Positions 11,841 to 22,118 of a stretch of 64,000 nt of DNA are shown in pieces (within the stretch, counting starts at the first letter, position 1; the number at the start of each line of letters is the position of its first letter). The notes under the pieces were generated by a model. It had not been told where the DNA came from. It saw only the letters and a list, made by a program, of their open reading frames with translations, and did not search any database. Where the stretch lies: positions 116,522,746-116,586,745 of the forward strand of contig CM057826.1 of the NCBI GenBank assembly GCA_030068075.1, given 5' to 3'. The translations under genes and the position numbers were made by a program. The stretch comes from Paguma larvata (taxonomy: Eukaryota; Chordata; Mammalia; Carnivora; Viverridae).

Positions 11841-12067
11841 TTACTTCTTCTCCTTTTTGCCTGACTTCTTCTTGTTGCCGTTGCCACCAGCGGGGGCCTT
11901 GCCATCTCGCTTTCCAGCCGCGTTGGTCAGTGTGGCGTTACTGCCGGGGATGTAGACGTTCTGGCGGTAGTCCGGCACGTGCTGCAGGGTAAACTGGGGC
12001 CCATAGCGGGCGCTCAGGCCCATGGTGCCAGCGCCCCCTCCCAGGGTGGAGCCCCCATCAGCAGCTT
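11841..12067 (-). CDS. PCDHG constant region: PCDHG constant exon 3 (C-terminus of all gamma-protocadherins)
   Basis: The third shared exon of the gamma cluster, 227 nt from the acceptor (TCTCTTGCAG, AG at 12068-12069) to the stop at 11841-11843. The first two bases, AA, complete a Glu codon begun in exon 2. It then encodes [16 protein letters not shown], the conserved [20 protein letters not shown] block and the lysine-rich end [10 protein letters not shown]. From the family, the constant tail is cytoplasmic, is shared by all gamma isoforms, binds kinases such as FAK/PYK2, and its lysine-rich end mediates membrane and phospholipid association. Sequence is near-identical to human. An embedded CTCF-like core (12030-12044) lies in the coding sequence. 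Confidence 0.98.
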
Positions 12068-12110
12068 CTGCAAGAGACAGAAGAAGGTGGTCAGGAGCTA
12101 AACTCTGGGT

Positions 12111-12325
12111 TTTTTTTTTAATTTTTTAAGTTTATTTATTTTTGAGAGAGAGACACACAACATGAGTGGGAGGAGCAGAAACAGAGGGAGACACAGAATC
12201 TGAAGCAGACTCCAGGCTCTGAGCTGTCAGCACAGAGCCGGATGCGGGGCTCGAACTCACCAACTGTGCGGTCATGACCTGAGCTGAAGTTGGACGATTA
12301 ACCAACTAAGCCACCCAGGCACCCC
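12111..12325 (-). mobile_element. CanSINE, - strand
   Basis: Reverse-strand copy: T-rich start, AGAGAGACACACAAC, CTCTGAGCTGTCAGCACAGAG and end CCACCCAGGCACCCC. A short flanking repeat TGGGT (12106-12110, 12326-12330) is all that remains of a duplication. Confidence 0.93.
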
Positions 12326-12405
12326 TGGGTCTCTCTTTTATAGCACAACCAGTTAATGGGCAGAGCGCCCAGCCTGAACACACTGAGCCCTGGGAATATC
12401 ATCTC

Positions 12406-12433
12406 TATCAAAGGTGGATAAACACCTTTGATA
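12406..12433. repeat. Short perfect hairpin
   Basis: Arms TATCAAAGGTG (12406-12416) and CACCTTTGATA (12423-12433) with a 6-nt loop, in intron sequence. Confidence 0.85.
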
Positions 12434-12467
12434 AATTCCCTCTAACAAAGGGGTAGAGAGGTAAGTG

Positions 12468-12685
12468 GCTCTGGAGTGAGACAGCCTGGATTTGATTCCC
12501 AGCTCTTTTACCTACTAACCTACTAGGGGCAAGTCTACCTAACCTCCCTATGTCTACTGATCTATGAAAAGTGGTAAAAATAACAACTACCTCTTCTGGT
12601 TTGGGTGAGGATTAACCAAGATTATGTATATAAAGTACTAGTATAGTGCCCATTACATGTTAAGGGCTTAAAGCATGCTGTTACT
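12468..12685 (+). mobile_element. MIR element, + strand
   Basis: It follows the MIR order: GAGTGAGACAGCCTGGATTTG, CCTAACCTCCCTATG, AAAGTGGTAAAAATAAC, GAGGATTAACCAAG and AGTATAGTGCCCATTAC. Diverged, as expected for this old family. Confidence 0.8.
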
Positions 12686-12908
12686 TTTTTTAGGGCTGAA
12701 ATAACAGCTCTCAAATTCTTGCCCCAACCCTTCTCACGGGGGCCGCTCTGGTGCCCACACTAGACTGAGGTCTCCTGGAGGGCTGCTACTAAGGACCTGT
12801 GCGTCCTCCCATCCTTCACCAGCCGGTGCCCACAGAGTGGAAAGGGGGGCACTTAGCAGTTCTCTTGTTAGCAGGGGTGAGGGGGTTCTGCAGGCATTTG
12901 TAACAGTG

Positions 12909-12936
12909 ACAGTAGTTGACTACTGTCAACTACTGT
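12909..12936. repeat. Short perfect hairpin at MIR edge
   Basis: Arms ACAGTAGTTGA (12909-12919) and TCAACTACTGT (12926-12936), loop CTACTG, at the edge of a reverse MIR copy. Confidence 0.85.
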
Positions 12937-13095
12937 GTGCCAAGCACTCTGCTAGATACTGCGCATGCATGATGACTTCACCTCAGTAAGACAATCCAGT
13001 AAGGTATGTGGTATTTATCCTCACTTTACAGATGAGGAAAGCAAGGCTCAGAGAAGGTAAAAGACTAAGTCAAAGCCACATCAGCCAGCGCAGGT
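12926..13095 (-). mobile_element. MIR element, - strand
   Basis: Reverse MIR landmarks: TGTGTGCCAAGCACTCTGC, TATTTATCCTCACTTTACAG, ATGAGGAAAGCAAGGC and CAGAGAAGGT. Confidence 0.85.
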
Positions 13096-13269
13096 TAAAG
13101 CAGGGGTGGCTAAGTGTATCTAAGCATATACTGTAGAGAGAGTCACCACTACCACTAGCAGCTTGGACCTTATCACTCTGAGGATAAAGGAGGAGGAGAA
13201 AAGACAAATTGAGCCATGTTCTAGGAGGCTAAGAAGATGATGATTCCGGGGCCAGATATCTCTTTTATT

Positions 13270-13431
13270 TCTCTTTTGGATTTTAAGTTTTTATTTAAAT
13301 TCTCGTTAGTTAACATATATGGTAACATTAGTGTCAGGTGTAGAATTTAGGGATTCACCACTGACATGTAACGCCCAGTGGTCATCACAAGCATCCTCCT
13401 GAACACCCATCGCCCACTTAGCCCATCCTCT
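13270..13431 (-). mobile_element. Carnivore L1 3' end, antisense
   Basis: It reads TTTTAAGTTTTTATTTAAAT, GTTAGTTAACATA, GTGTCAGGTGTAGAATTTAG and CGCCCAGTGGTCATCACAAG. This is the reverse of the same carnivore L1 3' sequence seen sense-strand at 50200-50503 (GCACTTGTTGGGATCAGCAC). It is truncated. Confidence 0.85.
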
Positions 13432-13579
13432 GGGATCAGGTATCTCAGGTACAAGGTACACAGAGGATCACAGTCTAAGAGCTGCATCAGAGCTATGGAA
13501 CATCAGAGAACACCCCAAGTCGAACTGCCTACTGTATACAAGAAGAAATGGGGTTTAGAGAAGTACAAATTCTGGCTCC

Positions 13580-13775
13580 TAGTTTAGCATTACCCAGCTT
13601 GTTAGAAACGGAGACTCGGAATCTGTATTTTAACAAGATTTCCAAGTGATTTCTACGCACACTGAAGATAGAGAAGCACAGAATCACTTACCCCATTGGG
13701 TTTTTGTGAGGCTCAAATGAGACAATGTTTCACGAGTCCCCAGGCACTTGGTAAGCGCTGCCTCAGGGTTGGCTG
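13580..13775. mobile_element. MER5A-like and MIR relics
   Basis: CCCAGCTTGTTAGAAACGGAG ... ATTTCCAAGTGATTTCTACGC resembles the hAT element MER5A. It is followed from about 13695 by MIR-like TTTTTGTGAGGCTCAAATGA and CCAGGCACTTGGTAAGCGCT. Both are short and diverged. Confidence 0.55.
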
Positions 13776-15032
13776 CAGCGCTCACATCATCACTACCTCA
13801 CAGGGCGTGTCGTTACTTCTACCCTGCATGCTCCCTGAGTAAAGCAGGGAAAACCAACAATTTCTCGACCCAGGCTGAGTTCACAAGGGCTCCTGCTGGA
13901 GTTCTCTGGCAGTGGGAGGGTTAAAGCCTCTGGAATTCCCGGCCAAGCCCCAGCCCAGTTGACAAAAGAGCTCGCCTCCCAGCCTTCCTTTACTCCACAC
14001 TAGACCCTGGGAGTGGGTAGAGAGGGTGACTAAAGCCAGAGAGGCTGACTAATCCTGGGACACTAACCAGGGATTGAGAAATAGACAGGAACTATTTTGA
14101 AAAAACCAGCACAAGAGGGGGAAGGGCATAAGAGAAGGGAACTGAGAGAGCAGCCTTGGGTCTTTCTGCCTCCGCACTCCAGTGCTCAGGTTTCTACAAT
14201 CTCCATCTCAAGTCCCAAATCCCAGGATCTGAGGGCTTTGGGGGTGTGTGTGAAAGAGAGGCTGGGGGGCGGGGAGCAGCTGCCCACTTCCTTCTCTCTT
14301 TCCCCAGGCTGCTCCCTTCCCCCAGCCCTTTCATTCCACTGACTTTTTCGATGTTTTCCCTAATTAACTCCAGGATGGAGCCAAGCTCACCCTCCCCTTC
14401 AGCATACCCTCTTCCAGCCTGGGAATGGAGGGGTGGGGGAAGGGGCCGAGATTCTGCTTCAAAGAGCTAGGATTCCAGAGTGATTTAGGGACTAAAGGGG
14501 GGACTTCAGAGGCGCCAGAGAGGGAGAGAGAGGGAGACACAGGGACACACACACAGAGAAATAAATGGGGAGAACCAGGGAGAAGGGAGGTAGAAACAGA
14601 AGGGCACAAAGGGCTTGACTGGGTAACTGGAGGCCAAGCCCACCCACATCCTACCCAAATCCTAGATCTCTAAGGAGCACCCCAAGGAGGTGGAAATGAC
14701 AAAGCCAGTTCTTGCCACCTCCCACGAGAAGCCTGACGCTGGACCAGGCTCTGTGGGGGACTTCGAGGTTGGGCTGGGCCAGGAGAAAGAAGATATGCAA
14801 ATCCAGGTCATAAGAGAAAAAGGCTGACACTACAGTTCCTTCTGTTTAGCGCTGCTACTAAGACACCTGAGTGACCCTGGCGGAGACCCTGCACGACTCA
14901 GGCCTCCATTTCCCCATCTGAGAGGGAGATGGTAGACTGCAGCCTCTGACCTTCTGTAGAACCAATTCTTTAATGCCCTTCCAAGATCTCTTCCATTCTA
15001 CAGAAAAACATTCTTTAAAAAGCAGCAAGAAA

Positions 15033-15366
15033 GGGGTGCCTGGCTGGCTCTGTCAGTAGAGCATGAAACTCTTGATTCTCAGGGTTGTGAGTCTGAGCCC
15101 CACGTTGGGTCTAGAGAGTACTTACAAATAAAATCTGGGGCATCTGGGTGGCTCAGCTGAACTCTTAATTTCACCTGGGGTCAAGATCTCACAGTTTGTG
15201 GGATAAAGTCCTGTGTGGGGCTCTGTGCTGACAGTGTGGAGCCTGCTAGGGATTCTCTCTCTCTCCCTCTAGCTCTGCCTCTCCCCCACTCGTGCGCTGT
15301 CTCAAAATAAATACTTAAAAAATAATAAATTAAAATTAAAAAATAAAATCTTAAAAAAAAAAAAAG
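15033..15366 (+). mobile_element. Short CanSINE carrying a long CanSINE in its tail (tandem pair)
   Basis: A short CanSINE (15033-15136, head GGGGTGCCTGGCTGGCTC, tail CAAATAAAATCT) is followed directly by a full-length copy (15137-15340). The motif AAATAAAATCT occurs at 15126-15136 and again at 15341-15351, as an 11-bp duplication around the long copy would. An imperfect outer repeat AGCAGCAAGAAAG / AGCATTAAGAAAG (15021-15033, 15365-15377) flanks the pair. Confidence 0.88.
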
Positions 15367-16469
15367 CATTAAGAAAGAACCCAGCCAGGCAACCTCTGAC
15401 CTCAAGGGCAGAGGTGCACCGGCCTTCTCTCCAGCTCCTGCCCTCACAGCCTCCCTTCCCACCCCAGCCCAGGGCTGAGACGGCACCTCCAGACAGGGAG
15501 GCCTGGTCAAGCTAAACCAGAGCCAGTTGAACCGCAAACCAGAACCTCCTAGAGAACACACTTCCCCACAGTGTTTATTTAAAAACCCTCCCAAGTGTAC
15601 TTACTTTCCTTCTTACTTACTCCCCCTCAGCAGCCCCCTAGCCAGGCTGGGCTGGACTCCAGGAACCTCTCTGGCTCCAGGGCTGAGAAGCGGGTGTGAA
15701 AGTGAGAGTAGGGCCTGACCCTGCCACTTCAACCCTCCGATCCATTACCCAAGGCCCTAGCTTACACTCAGGTCAGATGCTGTGTGGGCCAGAAGGGTGG
15801 AGAGCCCTGACCAGGGAGGGGACCCAAGGGGGTTTTGGGCCATAAATACTGATTCCATTTCTGTTTCTTAAATCTGGATTTCAGGCCAGAGAGCCTCCTT
15901 CCTGCATGTGCTGCTAAAAACCACAACAGTTAAATATACCTGTTTGTCTACTCCCCTCAAGAACCTGACTTGGCATCTCCTAGACCCACCCACCTGCCTC
16001 TTTCATACTCAGTATCTGGCCTCTCCAGAAGTACAGCCCCCCCGCCCACCCCAGACCTGGGCCAGCTCGGTCCCACAAGGCTGGCCGCCCTGGTCACTTT
16101 CCTCTTCCTCTCCCCCTTGACCTACCACGGGCCTGGCTTCACTTAGCCTCACAGACATCTGGGAGAGCCTTGCCAAATTTAACAACTAAAAATGCAGGAC
16201 ACTCCCAATTAAATGTGAACTTCACATAAACAATGGGCAGGTTTTTTAAATATATATATAGTATGTCCCAATACTCTTGTTTGGGACCTTCTCATGCTAA
16301 AATATTATTTGTTGTTCACATGAAGTTAAAATTAAGCAGGCCTCCTGTGTTTTATCCAGCACCTCTAGTCCAGGAGAATAAAGCAGGATGGTAAGAGGAA
16401 TTTAGCCTCTACACCTATTCAGCTAAAAGGGAAATAGAGGCTGCATCTAAAGGCAGACATGATCACTGC

Positions 16470-16700
16470 AAAAGAAAAGGCATGAACTTGAGAATCAGAC
16501 TGGATTAAAATCGCCAACCTGGAGCTCAAAACTGGCACCCGGAGCAAGGGATTTCTCAGTTTTCTCATCTGTCAGATGTAAGTAATCACAGACGTGCTTG
16601 GCAGAGCTGGCTAAGAGGATGAACTGGTGAGGCTCGGCATGCGCCCAGGACGGAACACAGGTGTGACGTGAGTGGTCACTGTTCTGACTTTACCGGGTTC
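16470..16700 (+). mobile_element. MIR relic, + strand
   Basis: CATGAACTTGAGAATCAGAC, TCAGTTTTCTCATCTGTCAG and AGTAATCACAG follow the MIR order with divergence. Confidence 0.6.
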
Positions 16701-16904
16701 TGGCCAGCCCTCCATGAGTGCTGCAGGCCGGAGGCTTTCACTGCACTAGGCGAGCCCAGGGCCTGATCCCCGAAAGCCTCCACAGGAAGCCCAAGATGTG
16801 CCGCTCCTAAAACTAGCCCTTATGAAGAGACATTATTCTAAATCTGACTTTTATGGGTCAGAAACGATAAGAAGTAATTAATTTTGGCCACTACACATTG
16901 TGCC

Positions 16905-17095
16905 CTTGCTCTGCCATCCCTGTGCTAAGGCCTTGTGTTGGGCCCTCACAACACCAGCAGGATCTGGTCTAGTTCTCATGTGATAAGTCACCCAAAGTGA
17001 GGCCCAAAGCGGCTCCTTGAAGACTCACGGCTAAGTGTGGATGCCGAATTTTTGAGTCCAGGTTGGCCTGCCACCAAAGCCTGTGCTCTTAAGAA
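16905..17095 (-). mobile_element. MIR relic, - strand
   Basis: GTGCTAAGGCCTTGTG, CCTCACAACACCAGCAGG, AGTGAGGCCCAAAG and TTGAGTCCAGGTTGGCCTGC read as reverse MIR. Confidence 0.6.
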
Positions 17096-17319
17096 CTAAC
17101 ATCGTTCTGTTTTTCTGTTTGTCCTGCTCCCGACCCTTCTGACTCTTCAGGGACAACCATCGGCTGAAACTCTATTACACGTGAAGTTGTCTGTTAACCT
17201 TCTAGGAAAATCAAAATCCTGCCCTGGAGGTGGGGCAACAACAAAGGGAAGGGGTCTCACATATCCAAATGTGTTCTCTGTGCTGGGAGTATCCACGCCC
17301 ACTACCCCAGAGGGAAGGA

Positions 17320-17515
17320 CCTGTACTTAGTGCTTTGTGGTATTGTCTCATTTAAGTCTCACCACACCCCTCTGAGGCCATTGTCTCCATTTTCTTGGCT
17401 GAAGAAGCTGAGGTTTAGTGAGATTAAGCAAAATGATCAATTCGCAAAGATAATAAGTGGCAGAAGTAGGATCCGACCCATGCGGTCCCCTTCTGGAGCC
17501 GGACTCTTAATGGGT
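17320..17515 (-). mobile_element. MIR element, - strand
   Basis: TACTTAGTGCTTTGTGGTAT, GTCTCATTTAAGTCTCACCAC, CTGAAGAAGCTGAGGTTTAG and AGTGGCAGAAGTAGGATCCG follow reverse MIR. Confidence 0.8.
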
Positions 17516-17773
17516 CTTTTCACCACTAGAATGGGACACCACTCTGTCTATTCCCTCAATAAATCTTTCCTTTTTCACTCTTTTCTAGGCATCCCAGGAA
17601 GTCTTTAGCTATTTTCAACCTGGCTTTTTGTCCAGGAATTAGAAGTCCTCTCAGGGACTCCAAGAAAGATCCAGAGAAACCATGCAGGTTGATGGCTAGT
17701 CTTAAGGCAGGTGGCTGTGGGATTCCCCCAGAACTCCAGGTGCCCCACTACCACACAAAGTGGCAAGACTTAC

Positions 17774-17862
17774 CACTGGCGGAGGCCAAGATCATGGCTT
17801 GCAGCATCTCTGTGTCAAACTGGTTGTTGGGCCAAGTGCCGGTTTCATCGCCATTTTGGGAG
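17774..17862 (-). CDS. PCDHG constant region: PCDHG constant exon 2
   Basis: An 89-nt shared exon between acceptor CTCCCCAG (AG at 17863-17864) and donor GTAAGT (17773 downward). Its first base completes a Gly codon begun in exon 1. It then encodes [20 protein letters not shown] followed by QAMILASAS and one base of a Glu codon finished in exon 3. At the sixth residue this genome reads Glu (GDE) where I recall Asp in human (GDD). The exon is part of the cytoplasmic tail common to all gamma-protocadherins. Confidence 0.97.
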
Positions 17863-18959
17863 CTGGGGAGAGAGTGGGATAGTGAATACAGTCTCCCGGG
17901 TCAGCCCAGCTCACACCCTTCTAGTCATCTTCCAGGGCTCCCAGATCTAGTACGCTGTATCTCCATTCCATGCCAAAAGATGGCTTGTAGGATTACAACA
18001 GGTAATGTTTGCAAATACTTTGAAAAAATCACTTTGCTTAGCATCTTTGCTTGTCTTGCACCGTCTGAAGAGATCAAACCTTTCCTGAGGCACTTCCCTA
18101 ATTTCTCAAGCAAGCTCTCATGGCAAATCTGGTGTTCCCTCGACTGCCAGTTCCCAACTTCTGCCTTGCTAAGATGAATAAAATTTGTCAGAGGGGATCC
18201 CAAAGCAACCCCCCCAGCCCAGCCCAGGTGCCTCCCGGAGGCAGCTCGGGTCACATGGCTCCTGCCGCGGTACCTGTCTGCACTACGCACTGTCTGCAGA
18301 AGATGGTGTTTGCCTCCCTCCTGCTGAAGCACCTAATTAATACCTTTAGACACTCTGAGCATCGAGAAAAACACGAAGTGACTGATGATTGTTATATGGT
18401 CTATAAATGACCGGAAAGAATTCCATCTCAACACACATTTTCCCCACAGTTAGTATTTCCATGGTTTTTGGAATTCTGAAGTATCATAGTATTTCAGTTT
18501 TTGAGGGAAGAGATAACCACCCTAACGCACACACTATTAGGTGACCCTTGGCACCATATAGCACACCAAAGTTCCTCAGTAAGTGTTTCTTGCCCGGATG
18601 GAGGGGAAAATGCATGGAGAGAGTGAGGTCACCGCGAGGGAAGGATCTGGCACCAAGGGAGGGGCTGCGGGGCAGGCCTTGGAGGCATGAAAAGGGGAGA
18701 GAGCGAGCAAAAGTGCAATCACGTTGGTGTATTCTGTCATGGTGGGTGAGCACAGCCAAGAAATGCTTTACAATTTTTCCAAGTTCCGTCCCTGCTTACG
18801 GATTCCCCTGATCTGGGATTCTCCATCCCCAGGTAAATGGTCTTGGTCTAAGGGTTAGGCCAGAGTGCAGCTGCTCTATGTGTCCTCTACACCCTCACAA
18901 ACAGAGAGTTAGGGTTGAAGGGAAAGTAGAAGCTTCATTTCTCTCTCCTCAGAGTGACA

Positions 18960-19330
18960 AGAGTTGGGGTTCTGTGTCCATTTATTGAACCAACATTTAC
19001 TGACCAATGACTCTGCGCCAGACACTGGGTGAGGTCCTGGGGTTATAGTCGTGAACGTGACCGAAACGGTTTGTCTCTATGATGCTCATGGTCTATATAT
19101 TGAGAGGCTGACATTAAATAATCGCATGATTATTTAATGGTAACTGTGACAAGTGCCGTGGGGCAAAAAGCAGGGTATATAGGGGAGTCTTGATTTAGTA
19201 AGGGCTGGGGAGCTCCATGAGTCCAAGCTTCCCTGAGGAAAAGGGAAATTAGAAGACAAGGAATTTACATCTGCAGAAATTTCCAGGTGATCTGTAGGAC
19301 AATTCCACCTAAACGAAGGTAGGAGGAATG
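18960..19330 (-). mobile_element. L2 relic, - strand
   Basis: CATTTATTGAACCAACATTTACTG, GCGCCAGACACTGGGTGAG, GGGGTTATAGTCGTGAAC and CAAGTGCCGTGGGGC follow the reverse L2 3' end. The hairpin at 19113-19138 lies within it. Confidence 0.65.
19113..19138. repeat. AT-rich hairpin
   Basis: Arms ATTAAATAATC (19113-19123) and GATTATTTAAT (19128-19138) with a 4-nt loop GCAT. Confidence 0.85.
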
Positions 19331-19663
19331 ACAGAAAATCACCACCTTGTAACTGCCAATCACCAGTGAAAACTAAAATATTAGAACTGAAAGGCTGCTG
19401 TACAGTCTCCAGTATCACCCACAGAGTACTTATTAATCACAAATATTTAAAAATATCTTTGTAATGAGAATATCTAGAGATACCACTTTAACTAAGTGAA
19501 CAAAGTGAGTGTCCCTGATAACTGAACAAAATGACGTGAAATGATTCCTGATGTAACGCTGCGGGAGGTGTACAATGTCACCCTGTCAGCATTCCTAGCA
19601 GAATGGTTGTTAACCTGATTTCACTGTGAGAAAATAAGCAAATCCAGATCATGGGACATTTTA

Positions 19664-19820
19664 TTTATTTTTAACTGTTTATTTTTGAGAAAGAGGGAGT
19701 GAGGGAGGGAGGAAGAGACAGAAAGAGAATGGGAGACAGAAGTGGGCTCTGTGCTGACACCATGAGATCATGACCTGAGTTGAAGTCAGACACTCAACCA
19801 ACTGAGCTACCCAGATGCCC
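19664..19820 (-). mobile_element. CanSINE, - strand
   Basis: T-rich start, GAGAAAGAGGGAGTGAGGG, CTGTGCTGACACCATGAG and end GAGCTACCCAGATGCCC. Flanking 19-bp duplications at 19645-19663 and 19821-19839 match at 16 positions. Confidence 0.93.
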
Positions 19821-19997
19821 CAGATTGTGAGACATTTTAAAAGACAACTGGCTTGGACTCTAAAAAATGTCCATATCATTAAAACAGACAAACAAAAAAG
19901 TAAGGAGACTATTCTACATTAAAGGAGAGGAAAGAGATAGGGCAAGTAAAGGCAATTCATGCTCCTTGATTGAATCCCAGATTTAAAAAAAACACGA

Positions 19998-20108
19998 GGG
20001 GTGCCTGGTTGGCTCAGCTGACAGACCATGCAACTCTTGATCTTAGGATCATGACTTCAAGCCCCACATTGGGTGTAGAGCTTACTTATTAAAAAATATA
20101 TATATATC
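19998..20108 (+). mobile_element. Short CanSINE, + strand
   Basis: Head GGGGTGCCTGGTTGGCTCAG, middle CAACTCTTGATCTTAGG, then CCCCACATTGGGTGTAGAG and an A/TA tail. It lacks the CT-rich domain of the long type. Confidence 0.9.
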
Positions 20109-21244
20109 AAACAGGTTAAAAGGACATTTGGGGAACATTTATGAAAATCTGGTAGTGGACTACGTATTACTGCACTAATATTAAATTTCTCAAACGTGAT
20201 CATTCTTGTATGGTTTGTATGAGGATGTTACTGTTGTTTGGAGGTATGTACTTAAGCTTTTCAAATACTATGATGTCTGCAACTCTCAAGTGGTTCAGAA
20301 ACAAAAGTGTAGTATGTGTGTGGAGAGAGAGAGAAAAAAAATGCAAAAGAGACACAATTGAATTTAGGTAAAAACAGTATTTCCGAGTTCATCACATTAT
20401 TTTCAACAAGTCAACTTATTGGCAAATTTGGAACATCTTGAAGTAAAGAATTGACAAGTAAAATGAAGTATCTAAGAGAAAGTATTAAGTTGTGGGAGAG
20501 CGCTTTCCAGGCAGAGTGAGGAACTCGTCCCAAGCCTCTGAGGCTGGGAAAGGCTTGGCCAGTTCAGTGGACTAAGGGCAGCCAGTGTGGCTGCCCCAAG
20601 GGGAGATGATGAGGTTGTAAAACGGTCACTAAAGATTTTGGTCTCATCCTAAGAGCTCTGAGAAGTCACTGAGGTGTTTAAAAGAGGGAGGGTGTGTCAA
20701 GATGGGATTTAAAGATTGCTTTTGCTCCTGGGAGAGGACTAAGGGTTAAGGGTCCCTCTGGGAGGACAGGAGCCCAGTGCTGCAGCCTCAGCCACCTCTG
20801 TCTCCGTGGGAACCCAGGGGTCTTTACTGGCAGCCCTGCTGAGTTGACAGTGTACCTGCTGGAAGACACAGGCCTCAGGCAAATGGGCTCATGCCTAGAG
20901 AAGAAGCCCAACTGGAGTAGAGTGGGGAGAACAGATTTCACACAGGGGAAGCAGAGAGAAGGGCTCCAGGGGACACCAGAGGGTCAGATATCTGGTTAAG
21001 AGGATGCCCAGTGGGGACTGGGGACTGGTACTGAGGGAATAAAGTGAGTGGAGGGGTGGGCCTGGGACCATAATGGGCTGGGCTATAAGGAGGATTCTTG
21101 AGCAGTGGTTGAAGGCTGGAGGCTAAACAGCTGGGCAAGTTGCCAGTTCTTTGAAGCTGGACACGAGGTGAGTGGAGGGGGAGAGCTTCTTTCTGAACAA
21201 TTTGCTGAGAGCTTTCTATTTTCTGGGTTCTGGGCTGACTAAAT

Positions 21245-21350
21245 TTTATATATATGTAACTTAATATACATATGTAAGTACACATGTATACTATACATAT
21301 ATATACATAAGTACCTGTATACTACATATATATAAGTATACATGTATTTG
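21245..21350. repeat. TA-rich microsatellite
   Basis: Degenerate (TA)n/(TATG)n sequence, with many ATACATAT and GTATAC units. Confidence 0.85.
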
Positions 21351-21369
21351 AAACTCAGAATCACCTACA

Positions 21370-21525
21370 GATAAGGGCTACTATGATTACTCCTATTTTC
21401 TAGCAGATAAATCCAGGGCTCAGAGAGGTTGAGAGACTTCCAAAGTCTCATGGCCAGTAACTGGCAGAGCCACAACCTCAAAGAGGCCTAATGTGACTCT
21501 GAAACCTATGCTCTTATACATGACA
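21370..21525 (-). mobile_element. MIR element, - strand
   Basis: CCAGGGCTCAGAGAGGTTGAG, CAAAGTCTCATGGCCAGTAAC and TGGCAGAGCCACAACC. A reverse L2-like piece (CATCCACTATGTGTCAGTGCC) follows at about 21640-21730. Confidence 0.8.
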
Positions 21526-22034
21526 CCAGAATGGGCTTCAGTAGAGAGGCTGCAGAGGGGACAGGAGACTCTTCCAGGATTGAGGAGATGGTGAACATTA
21601 AAAATAGAGGAGACGGACTATCTCTAATTTACCATTTTCCAAGCATCCACTATGTGTCAGTGCCTGTGGTAAACCCTATGACATAAGAGCTGACAGACAC
21701 AGTTCTTGCCCTCAGGAGTTTGTATTGTGATGCGATGGACGTGTGTGTGCGTGAGGGAACAGCCCAGAGGCTGGGCTATGGAAAAATGCTCCTTGCAGCA
21801 TGATCAAAAAAAAAAGAGAAGTCTGGGAAAGTCACTTCTGATGATAGCCTGGATTTTAACTATGTTAAAATGTAAATACATATGTATTTTCTTAAGGTAG
21901 TAAAAGCCAGTCATTTTAAAATATACATTAAATGTCCATATGAGGGGCTGTTATGCAACAATTAACTTTGAAAATAATTTTTTTTTACTGACATGGGAAA
22001 ATTGTGATATCCTGCAAAAAGAACAGAAATAAGC

Positions 22035-22118
22035 AGATCTTCTGTCCCCCTCTCTCTCTGCCCCTCCCCAACTCACACTCGTGCCCTCTCTCAAAATAAA
22101 CACTTAAAAAAATAATAA
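22035..22118 (+). mobile_element. CanSINE 3' fragment
   Basis: Only the 3' part is present: GTCCCCCTCTCTCTCTGCCC, CGTGCCCTCTCTCAAAATAA and an A-rich tail. The tRNA-like head is missing, as in a 5'-truncated insertion. Confidence 0.8.

Larger units (their letters stand above)
12068..17773 (-). other. PCDHG constant region: PCDHG intron between constant exons 2 and 3
   Basis: Bounded by donor GTAAGT (from 17773 downward) and the acceptor at 12068-12069. No additional exon seen. Filled with MIR relics, two or three CanSINEs, an L1 3' fragment and MER5A-like sequence, listed separately. Confidence 0.9.

Noticed and set aside
17689..18177. 162-codon + strand frame across constant exon 2
   Set aside because: It is the antisense of a well-supported coding exon plus intron.
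20978..20992. Second CTCF site (ACACCAGAGGGTCAG)
   Set aside because: Mismatches at two strongly preferred positions, so it is far weaker than the 10522 motif.
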